32,500 nucleotides of DNA. It comes from Chromera velia (taxonomy: Eukaryota > Sar > Chromeraceae). The position numbers were made by a program, and so were the translations under genes. The notes under the pieces are model-generated. The model was not told the origin of the DNA, ran no database searches, and saw nothing but the letters and a program-made list of their open reading frames with translations. The DNA lies in assembly GCA_018398765.1 (NCBI GenBank), contig JAHBMJ010000697.1, forward strand, positions 1 through 32,500, written 5' to 3'. Of this stretch, positions 10,601-20,185 are shown piece by piece. Each line of letters begins with the position of its first letter. Within the stretch, counting starts at the first letter, position 1.

Positions 10601-13192
10601 TCGTCTGTCTGCGTGAAGGAACAATGTGGGGTGATCGACTGTTTTGTTGTTTGGTTGGTTGGTCACTCCACAGTCAGATGCGACAAAGTTTCGATCAGAA
10701 CGTTTTGGCCCAAAAGACAACAAGGGAACGAAATTTTGGGTTTGGTCAGTGGAGAAGTACAGAAGGGTCTTTTTGAAAGGGACAAGAGAGAGAGATGGGG
10801 AACGGGAACGGGGATGTTTGGGGCAAAAAGTAGGGGAGACGACAGGTGGTTGCCTCGGCCTTCCTTCCACGGTCGGGTGTTTTTGTTCTGGTTGGTGGTT
10901 GTACAGCAAAAAGCAGGAGGGGCGGCGGAAGGGAATCAATCACGACTGAAGGAGAATCTTTTAAATTGTGATCTTATTCTTTTTCTGTTCGGCCCTCTCG
11001 GTTGTGTGTTGGTTCTCATGCCTTGCCTCTACTATTTATTTGTGGCTTGATGTTTTTGGTTTTTTTGTTGTTGCTTTTACTCTGTGTTCCTTTCTTTCTA
11101 GACCCAAAGTGAAGAAGCCGAGGTGCAAAAAAGAAACGCACTCTGGGTGGTTGGCATGAGAATAATGAGGCAAGGTGCAATATGCACTCAGGTTTCTTTG
11201 CTTGTTCCTTTCTTTCTTGGTCTCGCCATTTGAACAAAGCAGATGACACAAAGGGGGTATAATGGATCGATTGATGGACTGAAGATGGGCACGAGAAGAT
11301 GTAAAGCGCTGCCCCTTCTTGTTTTGTTTGGTTATCCATTTGTGAGTGGACAGGCGCGTAAGGAGAGAGAGAGAGAGAGCCCTTCAGTAGGATTTCGGAC
11401 TCGAGCAAAGCACAAGCAGTTCACGCATAATGACCATGCGGGGGTCGGCTTTTGTCATTTATTTGTTTGGTTGGTTCCTTGTTGAGCGCTCCAAGGCACT
11501 CCGACTGTCTGTTCGGGTGATGTTAGGACTGATAGGTCCGCTATTCATTTCGTGCACCCGGTCCAGTTTTTCGTGTGGAAAGAAGTAGAAGGAGAGAGAA
11601 GTTGCAAGGGGTCGCATTGGGACTAAATCGAATGATCTGGCCGACTGCTGACTGAGGGATTCGACAGCCTTCGTTTCCTCCAGACGTTGTGGGTTGAGAT
11701 CCTGTCTGCTGTTTCTTTTGCCATTTCTGTCTTTGCTTTGCAGTGTAAGAATAAGCAAACAAATTCATTTCATTCACTAGCTAGGCCGCGGAAAGCCTCG
11801 ACCATCTTTCTCTTCTCCCTCTTCCTCATTCTTCCTCCCTTCTCCGGGTGCCACTCCAGAAATTGATGTTTTCTTTTATTCCTGGAGAGAAGGAAAAATT
11901 GGCACAAGACGTCGGTTGACGCACAAAAATGGGTCACTATGTTAAGTGCTTTCGTGCAAATTGCCTCCATAGATCGACCGAGCGGTTGATCCGTCTCTCG
12001 TGCCAGTGGGGTGGGGAAAGGGGACCTTTTCTGTTGACGTGGCCGATCGACCGACCGACCGACCCTATGTAACTAAATGCCTGCCCTTCCTGACCGAAAT
12101 GGCTTTCTTTCTTTCTTCTGCGCTCTCCTGCCTGCCTTCAACTGTCCAGGGTTAATGATGCATGATTTTGTACCTGGCACAGCAATTAAGTTGTCAGGCA
12201 GGCGAGCGCTGGACTGGCTGCATCAGTACCGACCCTCTTTCTTTCTTTCTCTCTCAAGTTCGAGTGGTCGATGTGTTACATCATGTATGCATGCATATAT
12301 TTTGCTCGATCGGTTGCCTTTGTCGAGTATTCAAAAAGGCTTGTTCGAAGACTGTGCTGGGCTGTGAATCCCTTCAATCTTGCAATTTAATTCAAAGTTC
12401 GAGATCAACTCAGATTCAACTGGATACCACTGGCAGATAAAACTAGAGACAAAGTATGCAACATGTTTGATTGTGAATTGAATTTGTGAGTGATTCTTAC
12501 ACTAGTTAATTTTCATACTCAAGTATACTGTATACCTAGCTGTATATATAAAAAAAAGAAATGCCGTAGAAATATGTGGTAAATCTAGTTGCGTCCAACT
12601 TGTAGTGCTAGGAAAAGGTTCAAGGTTCAAGGTTCACTTCGAAGTAATGAATAGTGACCATGTTTGATTTGATTATGTTTGATTTGATTTGATTTGAGCT
12701 TCAACCTCAAATATTTGATATTTGAGGCAAGATTTGAGGTTGACCTCTTAGGGTTCCTCACTGAGTCACGGACTTACTGTCATTCTAATCATTTTTCTCA
12801 TGACAATAATTATCAGAACATTTCTGATATATGTTTCAAAAATTTAAAAATATATATATATATAATTATAACTTATCAATTCCGTAAAAAAAATATGCCT
12901 GTATGGCAGTGTATATACACTAGTCACTGAGACTCACTCTAGTACTAATAGAGATTAAGAACATAAAATTAATAGATTTAAAATTGCATATGACTTTTTG
13001 TTGATACGATAAAGTTAGAGCACGTACCAAAATTAAGGTAACAATCACTCAGCTTTATGGCACTTCCTTTTCCTCTTCTTCATGATCACTTTGTTCAATG
13101 TGAATCGAATCGATCGGTGGTGGGAGCTGCTGAGAGCTTTTTTTCTGGCTTTTCGGCTTTCTAGGAGTAGGTGCTCCTGGGCTTCTATTCGG

Positions 13193-13513
13193 TTACAGAG
13201 AGATGACAACGGGGTGAGACGGAGAACTACGCACACGTTTGCTATTGCTGTTGGTGTTGGAACCGTCCTGTTTTTGGGCCGCTAAGCATCCAGAGTTGGT
13301 AAGTTTGGCTACCTTCTGTGTCGCACCAGGGCCGACAACAAGCCCCTTGTCTTGGAGGTGAATATAGAGAGGTCGGTAGCCTTCCTCACCCGGAGTGATA
13401 ACTTTCTCAGGAGGGGGAAGTTTCCCCCCAGCCTTCTCAGCATTTGCGTCTGCGGCCGCCTCCTTTGGTTTCAAATTGGTCCTCCCGCCAGGCCCTACAG
13501 GAGCGGCCCCCAT
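13193..13513 (-). CDS. Unrecognised 106-residue ORF inside the hAT element (possible cargo)
   Basis: The frame starts at an ATG at 13513 and ends with TAA at 13193-13195. The product is Gly/Ala/Pro/Lys-rich at its N terminus and contains EEGYRPLYIHLQDKGLVVGP, which looks like a folded segment. After the TAA the same frame continues without break to TAA at 13055. That continuation encodes a Pro/Ser/Lys-rich stretch and an acidic end (EQSDHEEEEKEVP), so the original protein may have been longer and the first TAA a mutation. Its GC content is well above the rest of the element and it is not similar to hAT transposase. It may be a captured host exon, a second element gene, or a remnant. Confidence 0.35.
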   Translation of the reverse strand: MGAAPVGPGGRTNLKPKEAAADANAEKAGGKLPPPEKVITPGEEGYRPLYIHLQDKGLVVGPGATQKVAKLTNSGCLAAQKQDGSNTNSNSKRVRSSPSHPVVISL

Positions 13514-13929
13514 TCCAGCATATGCAGCCAATGGATTATGATCGCCAGGAACCCTGACTTTCCTGAATGCGACCACATGTCGAGGGTGATCGACACTCGT
13601 CGGGTCGCTGCTTTTCTCAACCTGTTTTTGATTGACAGAATAATCTCATTCTTCAGTGTTGGGAGCAGAAGTCTCTACACCTTCCCCATAGACGGGAGAT
13701 CGTAGCGGGGGTCCAGTGCCTTGACCAGCTTTTGCAATGCCTTGTTTTCTGTGAGATGAGGCCAGCCAGCATTGGCCAGAAAGTCAGTGGTCAGCATATT
13801 ACACTTGATTCTCGTGGTCGCACATTTTTTTTGCATATCCGGCTCTAAAAACAAATGTCTCCTTCTTTCCGTTCGACCCTGTCGGATTGTGTGACATGTC
13901 TTTACGGGGTGTAAAATGTTTGCAGACAC
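13495..13929 (-). pseudogene. Truncated hAT transposase (N-terminal to middle region)
   Basis: The frame shows hAT hallmarks in order: a GWP...N-ALQKLVKALDPRYDLPS segment, then LLLPTLKNEI, then RRVSITLDMWSHSGKSGFLA. The last is the hAT 'LTtDmWTS...y.a' block that holds the first catalytic Asp. TAG at 13675-13677 interrupts the frame between the last two blocks. The reading ends at TAG 13495-13497, where the sequence changes abruptly to GC-rich, unrelated coding-like DNA. The C-terminal catalytic Glu and dimerisation region are absent. It lies antisense to the window within an element with matching ends. Confidence 0.75.
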
Positions 13930-14314
13930 TCAAAAAGGGGGTTGTAAAAGATGTTCCAGCACCAGAAAAGTCAACATGGCTGTTCGGGAAAAGGTTCAGC
14001 TGATCGGTTTACCTCTACATAAAGTAAAAGGGGGTGAAACGTCAATTTCAGTGCAGCTCAAAACGTTTTTTTTTTGAGAGTAAACCATCAAGATTTAGGT
14101 TTTTTTATTTGAATCAGCATGCATGACGGATCGGTACTTACAAAAGTTTTTTCGGGACCTTCATATTTGAGGTTAAAAGTCATATTGATCAAATATTTGA
14201 TGGTATTTGATAGGTCTTTAAACACTAGGTCCTCCCTGACTAGATATTTGATTTGAGCTTAAGCCTTTCCTCAAATTAAATCAAATCAAATCAAACATGG
14301 TCACTAGTAATGAA

Positions 14315-15190
14315 CCTGAATCAGGTTCAAAAACAGGTTCACTTTTAAGTGTTAATTAATAGAAACCTCATTTTTTCATGTTATTTTATGCCTTTAAATT
14401 AGGCTTTAATGCATTTTTAGAACGTTTTATTATAGAATCTATGCCTTAGTAGTGTTTTTAAATAGTTTAAATCAATATTTGTGCTCACATTAGGTGCTAG
14501 TCTCAAGTTATTCACTGTTTATAGTCGAAAATTAGTAATCAAAAAAGCCTAAAAAAATGGAAAATGTTATAATTAAATTTATATGATCGTATCAATCATA
14601 ACAATTTAGTCAACATAAGACCGTCACAGCGTTTCTTTCTTTTTTTTATCTGCTCACCGGTTGCCCCGCGGCCCCTGCTCCCCCCCTCCCTCTCCGTGCA
14701 CCGCCGCCTCTTTGACTTGCTGCTCCTGGCCCGGCCTGTTGCCCCCCCCCCTGCTCCCCCCCATAGCCCCATGGCCTCCAAGTCACGTGTACTTCTTCAC
14801 TTCTGCAACCATCAGCATGAGTTTTCATGCTGACATATGATGCTGATATATGTTGATATGCGTTTGTCTGACACAATAGATTGAACCGGCTGGGGACAAT
14901 TGCTGTGTACGCGGCTCCGGCTCCTTATTTCACCTATATGGGCCGTGGGCGGCGCGGGCCTGGCCAGCCTTGTGCCAGTGGCCGCGCGTCTGGCCTCCAA
15001 AACAGGTTCAAAACAGGTTCAACAGATTCAACAGGTTCAAAACAGGTTCAACAGGTTCACTTTTTCAGATTTGAACCTTTTCTCAATGAACCTTTTCCCA
15101 GCCCTATATAATAAAGTTACGGTTGAAGTGTTCGATAACTTCGATCATAACTTCAATGCGAATATACTATTGAAATAAGCAGGAATATCT
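14315..15190. other. AT-rich transposon flank with a GC-rich patch and GGTTCA repeats
   Basis: No gene is seen. 14320-14590 is AT-rich. 14640-14780 is a C-rich patch with runs of up to nine C. 15000-15060 is a cluster of GGTTCA direct repeats that also occur at 12617-12640 and 14325-14342, forming the subterminal repeats of the proposed outer element. Confidence 0.5.
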
Positions 15191-15400
15191 AGGCTCCCCA
15201 TATATAAAAAAATAAAAAAATTAATTGCCTAAAATCATTTTTACTTTTTATTTTTTTAATTTATTTTTTTAAAGCAGACAGTTCAAGTTCGAAACTCAAA
15301 GCCCAGCTCACGTACAAAAATAAAAAAACAAAAAACTAATTCAGGTTTTGGCCTAAGTTTATTTATTTATTTAAATTATTTTTTTATGTATGGGGAGCCT
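15191..15400. mobile_element. Small foldback / MITE-like element
   Basis: AGGCTCCCCATATATAAAAA at 15191 faces its inverted copy ending at 15400. The first 12 positions match perfectly and most of the next dozen match in AT-rich sequence. The 210-bp interior is AT-rich, has no ORF, and contains further inverted material (GGCCTAA versus the TTGCCTAAAA region). No clear target-site duplication was found, so the superfamily is unknown. Confidence 0.6.
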
Positions 15401-16060
15401 TTTTTCGTTTTTGAATAGGAAAACGTTCACGATCACGAAAAGGATGAAGACCTAGAGGAATATATTATAGACTTATTATATAGAAATTTAACTTGTAATA
15501 GGTCTATAGTAAACATCATGGCTTTTTGTCTGATCTGCTTTTACTGCGCAGGCAGTCTTTGTCTCTTTGCCTCTTTGTCTTCAGTATTTGACTGACAATT
15601 TGAAGAGAAGAAGACCATCATACCACTTTTAATGCAGAAGCTCAAGAAACTACTACTATGCATATATGCATTCGATCCCCAGTCAATTTTCAAACGCTAA
15701 CATCAGGCATTGCGTGCGTCCATACACTGATCGCTACTTGAATTTTTCGTATGTCAACGCGCGCGCGCAGATTATTTTCGCTATGATGCCTAGCTAGCGA
15801 AGATGAGTGCCTTAAACCACTCATTGTTTGCGCTAGTAACCAAGCAATCACAAATAAAATACAAACATCACAAAGCATGTACAATTGAATCTGATTCAGC
15901 AGCAAGCAGCGCAACGAACATGTATTAAAACGATCAATTCATACAAACATCAACAACCACAAACAGCATCAAGCCCAACATAATCAGAAATAAAAAGAAA
16001 CAAAAGGGTGACGCCAACAACTTTCTTCTCCTCCATGTGTATCAACATACGCGAAAGTAT
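15401..16060. other. AT-rich spacer, nothing recognised
   Basis: No coding region was seen; a minus ORF at 15690-15914 has no protein-like character. A short (CG)n run with GCGC lies near 15760. Confidence 0.4.
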
Positions 16061-16345
16061 TAGTGACCAGGTTTGATTTCATATATTTGAATTTCATTTA
16101 ATTTGATTTGATTTGAAGTTAATTTAAAGGCTATAGGTAACTAATAGGTTATTAAAATTTAAAAGGCCAGAAATAACTAAATTTCAGGTTACCGTCTAGG
16201 TTACCGTACAAACTCACGTTAAATTTTTCGGGAAGTTAGTGGAATTTAATGGAATTTAGCCTTGAAATTTAATTAGTGGAATTTGATGGATTTTAGTGGA
16301 ATTTCCCGGGGAATCTACTTATCGAAATTCCATTAAATTCCATAA
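16061..16345. mobile_element. Solitary end of the same hAT family plus a GGAATTT foldback
   Basis: TAGTGACCAGGTTTGATTTC at 16061 matches the terminus of the 12652 element at 18 of 20 positions and is followed by the same TTTGATTTGA-type repeats. No matching right end (GGTCACTA) follows within reach, so this is a truncated or internally broken copy. From about 16239 to 16343 GTGGAATTTAATGGAATTT faces its inverted counterpart AAATTCCATTAAATTCC, with a CCCGGGG turn between, which suggests a second small foldback. Confidence 0.5.
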
Positions 16346-16660
16346 TTTTTAGACTAGATTTTGAAGGCTTATTTCTCATGATCTAAGAAGAGTTAGAACC
16401 TCATATTAGCTATGCTTACTAAAGTGCTTATGAAGCTATATAAAGTATATTTTTATAGTATAATATTTTAGATAATATTTTCATGAAATCATTGTACTAT
16501 TTCTAACCTAAATAATTTTTAACACATGAATGAATGAATTGAAAGGGTTAAAACTAGTGAGCCCCCACTGAGGCTTTAGCGAACTACGGGGCATGACATG
16601 TAATTCCAGCATATACATGAGAGAAAGCTTAATCACAATAACTCTGAGGGAAGTTTTGCG

Positions 16661-19262
16661 TCAAAGCGCTCCGCACGTTGCCGAACCACCATCAGGGCCA
16701 CCTCCCTGAAAGCTCTCTTCGAAGCATGCTTGGTAATGCCCCAATTTCCCATCCCTGACGGAAACTGCCTGATCTTTTCCCAGGTCCCCCTCAATATACA
16801 CCCCCCACCGTGAACCCCTCATTTCATCGCACATAGCCACTGTAATCCTGATAGCCGTTTCTCTTGTCTCAAACATTATGGGCTGCTGTATCTTAGGGGG
16901 GAAGAAGGCAGACAACAGAGGGAGACTAACAATCTTTTACATTTGAATCTCCTCTGCCGTCATCTAGGGGGGGGGCGGGCTCTAGGGCGGGCTGCACGTT
17001 AGGGGTGGGTGCTGCTGCTGCTGCTGTTGGGGGGGACTCTGGCCCAGCGTGATTCCCCCCAAATCGCCGGCCAAGTTCGTTAAAACACCTGGCTCCTGAG
17101 GCGGCATGTCGCTGTCCCAAGAGTTGCTCTGTAACAGTTCCGTACGTACGCGTCACAGAGCAAAGCAAATTCAGGGGTGTTCTCCGGCTAGGTGCCCAGA
17201 GGCAGACACCATCTCCACCATAACCCTACCGTTTCCGTTGGTGGAAGTCGACAGAGAGAACTCACCATCTTTCTCAGTATGTATGGTCCTCTTTGTCGCA
17301 TTTGTAGTAGCGTTCTTCTTTTTCTCTTTCTCTTCCATCCTTTGCTCCTTTCTGTAGATCTTTTCAGCCTGCAGACACACAAGAGGACGGGAGACAAGGA
17401 CTATTGAGAGCATATGAGAGGTCCTGTTCCTGTCCCTGCGAGAACGTCTGTTCCTACGGCTTCTCGCCCACATAAATGTTTTCAGTTATTTTCTTTGGAG
17501 CCCAGCAAGCCCGTATAAATGTACGCGTCTTTCTAAGAATGAAAAAGACCGCCAGATTGCAAACGTGTTGCCGCATGGACCTTCCAGCATACCCTTGCAG
17601 AAGGTCTGAAATTTGAAAAACGAGTCTCAGCCAGGTTGAGGGGTGGAGAGAGAAAGGCATCTCGCAATCAAAAAAGAAGATCCGTCTGATTCTGAGCACT
17701 TCAGTCTGCAACAAGAGGCTGTGAACAGACCTTTCCCCGCTTCTCCATCTCCTTCTTGCGTTTTTGATCCCTGCAGAAAAACAACAAGCAGACACAAGAA
17801 CCACAATGATAACTTTGGGTGAGTGGATGTATCAATATGTGAGACCCAATCCGCAGGGGGAAACAAGAGCTGCCAGCTTTTGCAAATTTATGTATGGAGA
17901 GAGAAACCAAAGTTCAAAAAGCAATGCTTGAAAGCCACATGCTTGAGAGGTACATCTTGGAGCGAGCGGCATGTTTATCAAAGGTTTAATCAATCATGCA
18001 AGGGCCCATGATTTAGGGATCTCAGGATGCCACAAATATATTTGTACGAAAACTCACGTGCAGGTTCAATTTGCCAAGCAAAAGAAATGATCACTTCATG
18101 CTTCAGAGGGGGGGGTTTCATGTAGTTTTCAGGCTGGCCCAGCTCACATGCAACGCATTCAGTCAAAACGAAAGCAAAAGCGAGAGGGTGAAGAGAAACA
18201 CTTGACAGAGCAGTCCTAAGGCTAGGCTTTGAGTCATTCATATAAAAAAGAAACAAGACGAATTGGACGGCCTCTTTGACAGAAAATGAAGATTCGTTTC
18301 GACGCTTGTACAGAAGGGGAAAAAGTTTTTAACAGGCTCCAGACAAACAGGCATCAATCACTGACGCACATTTTTTGTAGTTGTGCCTCCTGGCTCGGCA
18401 GCTCTTCGAACTGCACGCAGAAAAGAGCAGACATGTACGATAAACAGGATCGTCTGTGCGACAAAGAGCCAAATTGACTGTGTGGAGGACATATTGAATG
18501 GAAATTCACAAACCTGCTGCTTTTAATATGAAAACTAGACATAAAGATTCAATATCGGGACACTCTCATATGAAAAGGCAACGCGTTTTATAGAATCATG
18601 CGACATCCAACCCTGACAAAACTATGAAGCGTGAAACACGATCAAAGGGAGCACTGACCGTGAAATCCGTGTACGTTCTGTGGCTCTCTCGGGGGGCGAG
18701 GGAGCGTTTTGGCTTCTTTGGAATGCACAAGGTTGATGTACTTTTGGATGGGAGAGAGAAAGTGAGCACTCTCTCCTTCAAGTCTTTCTCCACAAACGCT
18801 AGCTGCTCAAGATTCTCTTTTCTTATCACGCGGTCCCCCCATGCCTCCTTGATGGTGCGAGGGCTGGCGATCTGCATGCAGTATCGAATCCAGCACGAAC
18901 TCAGTTCGTAGAGTGTGAAAGACCGCCTGAACAAAAGGGAAAAGATGAAGAGAGGCCCCTTAGCATGCTAAGTTGAGAATGAAACGTGGCTTAAAAGTCT
19001 GGTCGAGGAAAGCAAGAAAGAGAGGAAAAAAGAAGTGATGAGGATAGCATACGAGTGGATACGAGTCATGCAAATCACCACATGCAATCATGCTCCTATC
19101 AGAGTTGGCCGGCGTAATTGGCATAGAGAAAAGAAACAAAGGGATGCGGGAATCAGGATTGGGGGAAGAAAGACTTACGCTCTTGTGCCTATTGGGTCCA
19201 AACATGCTACCGAAGCTAGGGGTAGAAGGAGATGACGGGAGATGGTTCGGAGATCCTAACCT
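16661..19262 (-). CDS. Multi-exon protein of unknown function (partial model)
   Basis: No family was recognised. Candidate exons in reading order: 19262-19179; 18926-18659 (encodes RSFTLYELSS...KEAWGDRVIRKENL); 18410-18366 (FEELPSQEAQLQKMC); 18133-18058; 17770-17731; 17605-17525; 17368-17266 (AEKIYRKEQRM, Lys/Glu-rich); 17095-16941 (Ala/Pro-rich); 16891-16661, ending in TGA. All have AG before and GT after. From 17770 to the stop every junction is phase-consistent if 17770 is entered in phase 2; likewise 18926 to 18058. The first exon joins badly to the second, and 18058 to 17770 has a phase conflict, so at least one exon in each gap is missing or wrong. The last intron is only 49 bp. The middle is charged and coiled-coil-like; the last exon (WGVYIEGDLGKD) looks folded. 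The 5' end is not defined. Confidence 0.5.
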
Positions 19263-19299
19263 CTGATGGGAAAGGCAAGCATATGCCTCATGCATACAG

Positions 19300-20185
19300 A
19301 TCTCTCAGTTGACTGCACCAAAAAATATTGCGTGAGGTTGTACCCCGGCGCTCGACGGACAGTGTGAACAGTCAGACAGTTCTTTGACAGATCGAATCAG
19401 ATCGATCCAGAACATTCGTATGCACTCCGATTTTTTAGCTATATGGTATACAAGTCAGTTCGTACGCCTTGCACGTGGAAGTAAGTCTGCAAGAGTACGC
19501 AGCGTGGATTGATCGGAGCGGTGGCACGCCGGCCGTAAGAAATTTTGGCTCCTTTACTCTAGAGCATGACTTGCGGCTAAAAAAGAAAGTTAAAAAAAAA
19601 AAAACTAATATGCGGCAGGCATAGGGATAATGAAAGATTCTCAATAAATTGGGAATAAATAGAAAATCATCTTTGGACATAAAAGTTAAGACACTTACCT
19701 TTGAGATTATTCGCAAAACAATTCACTTTCGTAATTTAAACATGCACTGATCTGTTGAAAGACTAGTTTATACTGACTAATTGAAAATAATAATATTGTC
19801 TCTCTGTCTATTTTTTTTTTTCATATATTCATATCTTTTTATATCTTTTTTTTTAATGTATGCATATGAAGTTCACGTTTTTAAATCTTTTTTTTACTTA
19901 GTCCAATTTTTTTCTTTCTGCAAAGGTTTTCAAGAAAAAACATTTCAATGTTTTTTAAATCAAGTATACATAACATAAAGCAATTCTATATTAATATTCA
20001 TTTTAATCATGATTTAAAAAAAACTAGAGTATTTAAATGTCAGCCCAAATGTTTAAGTCAATATTGGTGGTGGCATTGATGTAGTATATCCTTTTATTGG
20101 ATTAAATTTTTGAATTCGAACGATTTACAATCACTTTTGCCACGGTATATATGCGCACTGACATGCTTGACAATGTCCGCATCTG
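19300..20185. other. AT-rich intergenic spacer
   Basis: The spacer between the two minus-strand genes holds no convincing ORF. 19580-20110 is strongly AT-rich with T and A homopolymers (A12 near 19590, T11 near 19810). It should contain the 3' end of the LRR gene transcript and the promoter of the downstream gene. No element ends were identified. Confidence 0.5.

Larger units (their letters stand above)
7439..12602. other. Long stretch without a supportable gene
   Basis: Five kilobases in which no ORF shows a domain, motif or splice-consistent series. The + strand is strongly pyrimidine-rich from 7.5 to about 9.2 kb, which creates long empty frames (for example 7520-8428). Minus frames such as 9677-10360 are open but not protein-like. 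The stretch contains (GAAT)n at about 8534-8562, (CTGT)n at about 10567-10600, and (CGAC)n near 12045-12064. The proximal part probably includes the 3' untranslated region of the squalene synthase gene. Composition turns AT-rich after about 12.4 kb. Confidence 0.5.
12644..14314. mobile_element. hAT-type DNA transposon with 8-bp target-site duplication
   Basis: The element runs 12652-14306. Its ends are perfect 23-bp inverted repeats beginning TAGTGACCATGTTTGATT, followed on both sides by further TTTGATTTGA-type subterminal repeats. It is bounded by the identical octamers GTAATGAA at 12644-12651 and 14307-14314. An 8-bp duplication and a TAG-starting end are diagnostic of the hAT superfamily. 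Inside, on the minus strand, are a broken hAT transposase (13495-13929) and a GC-rich ORF (13193-13513). At 1,655 bp it is shorter than a complete autonomous hAT. The intact ends and duplication suggest fairly recent insertion, probably mobilised by a transposase encoded elsewhere. Confidence 0.88.
12603..15105. mobile_element. Probable outer, older hAT-like element interrupted by a second one
   Basis: The left end reads TAGTGCTAGGAAAAGGTTCA from 12603. The reverse complement of 15105 backwards reads TAGGGCTGGGAAAAGGTTCA, 18 of 20 positions the same. Both ends are followed by GGTTCA-type subterminal repeats (12617-12640; 14317-14342; 15000-15060). The TAGGGCTGGG-like start resembles hAT family ends. 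Removing the inner element and one target-site copy leaves about 840 bp, too short for a transposase and with no coding region seen, so it would be non-autonomous. The flanking 8-mers do not match, so the two ends may belong to separate or eroded copies. Confidence 0.45.
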
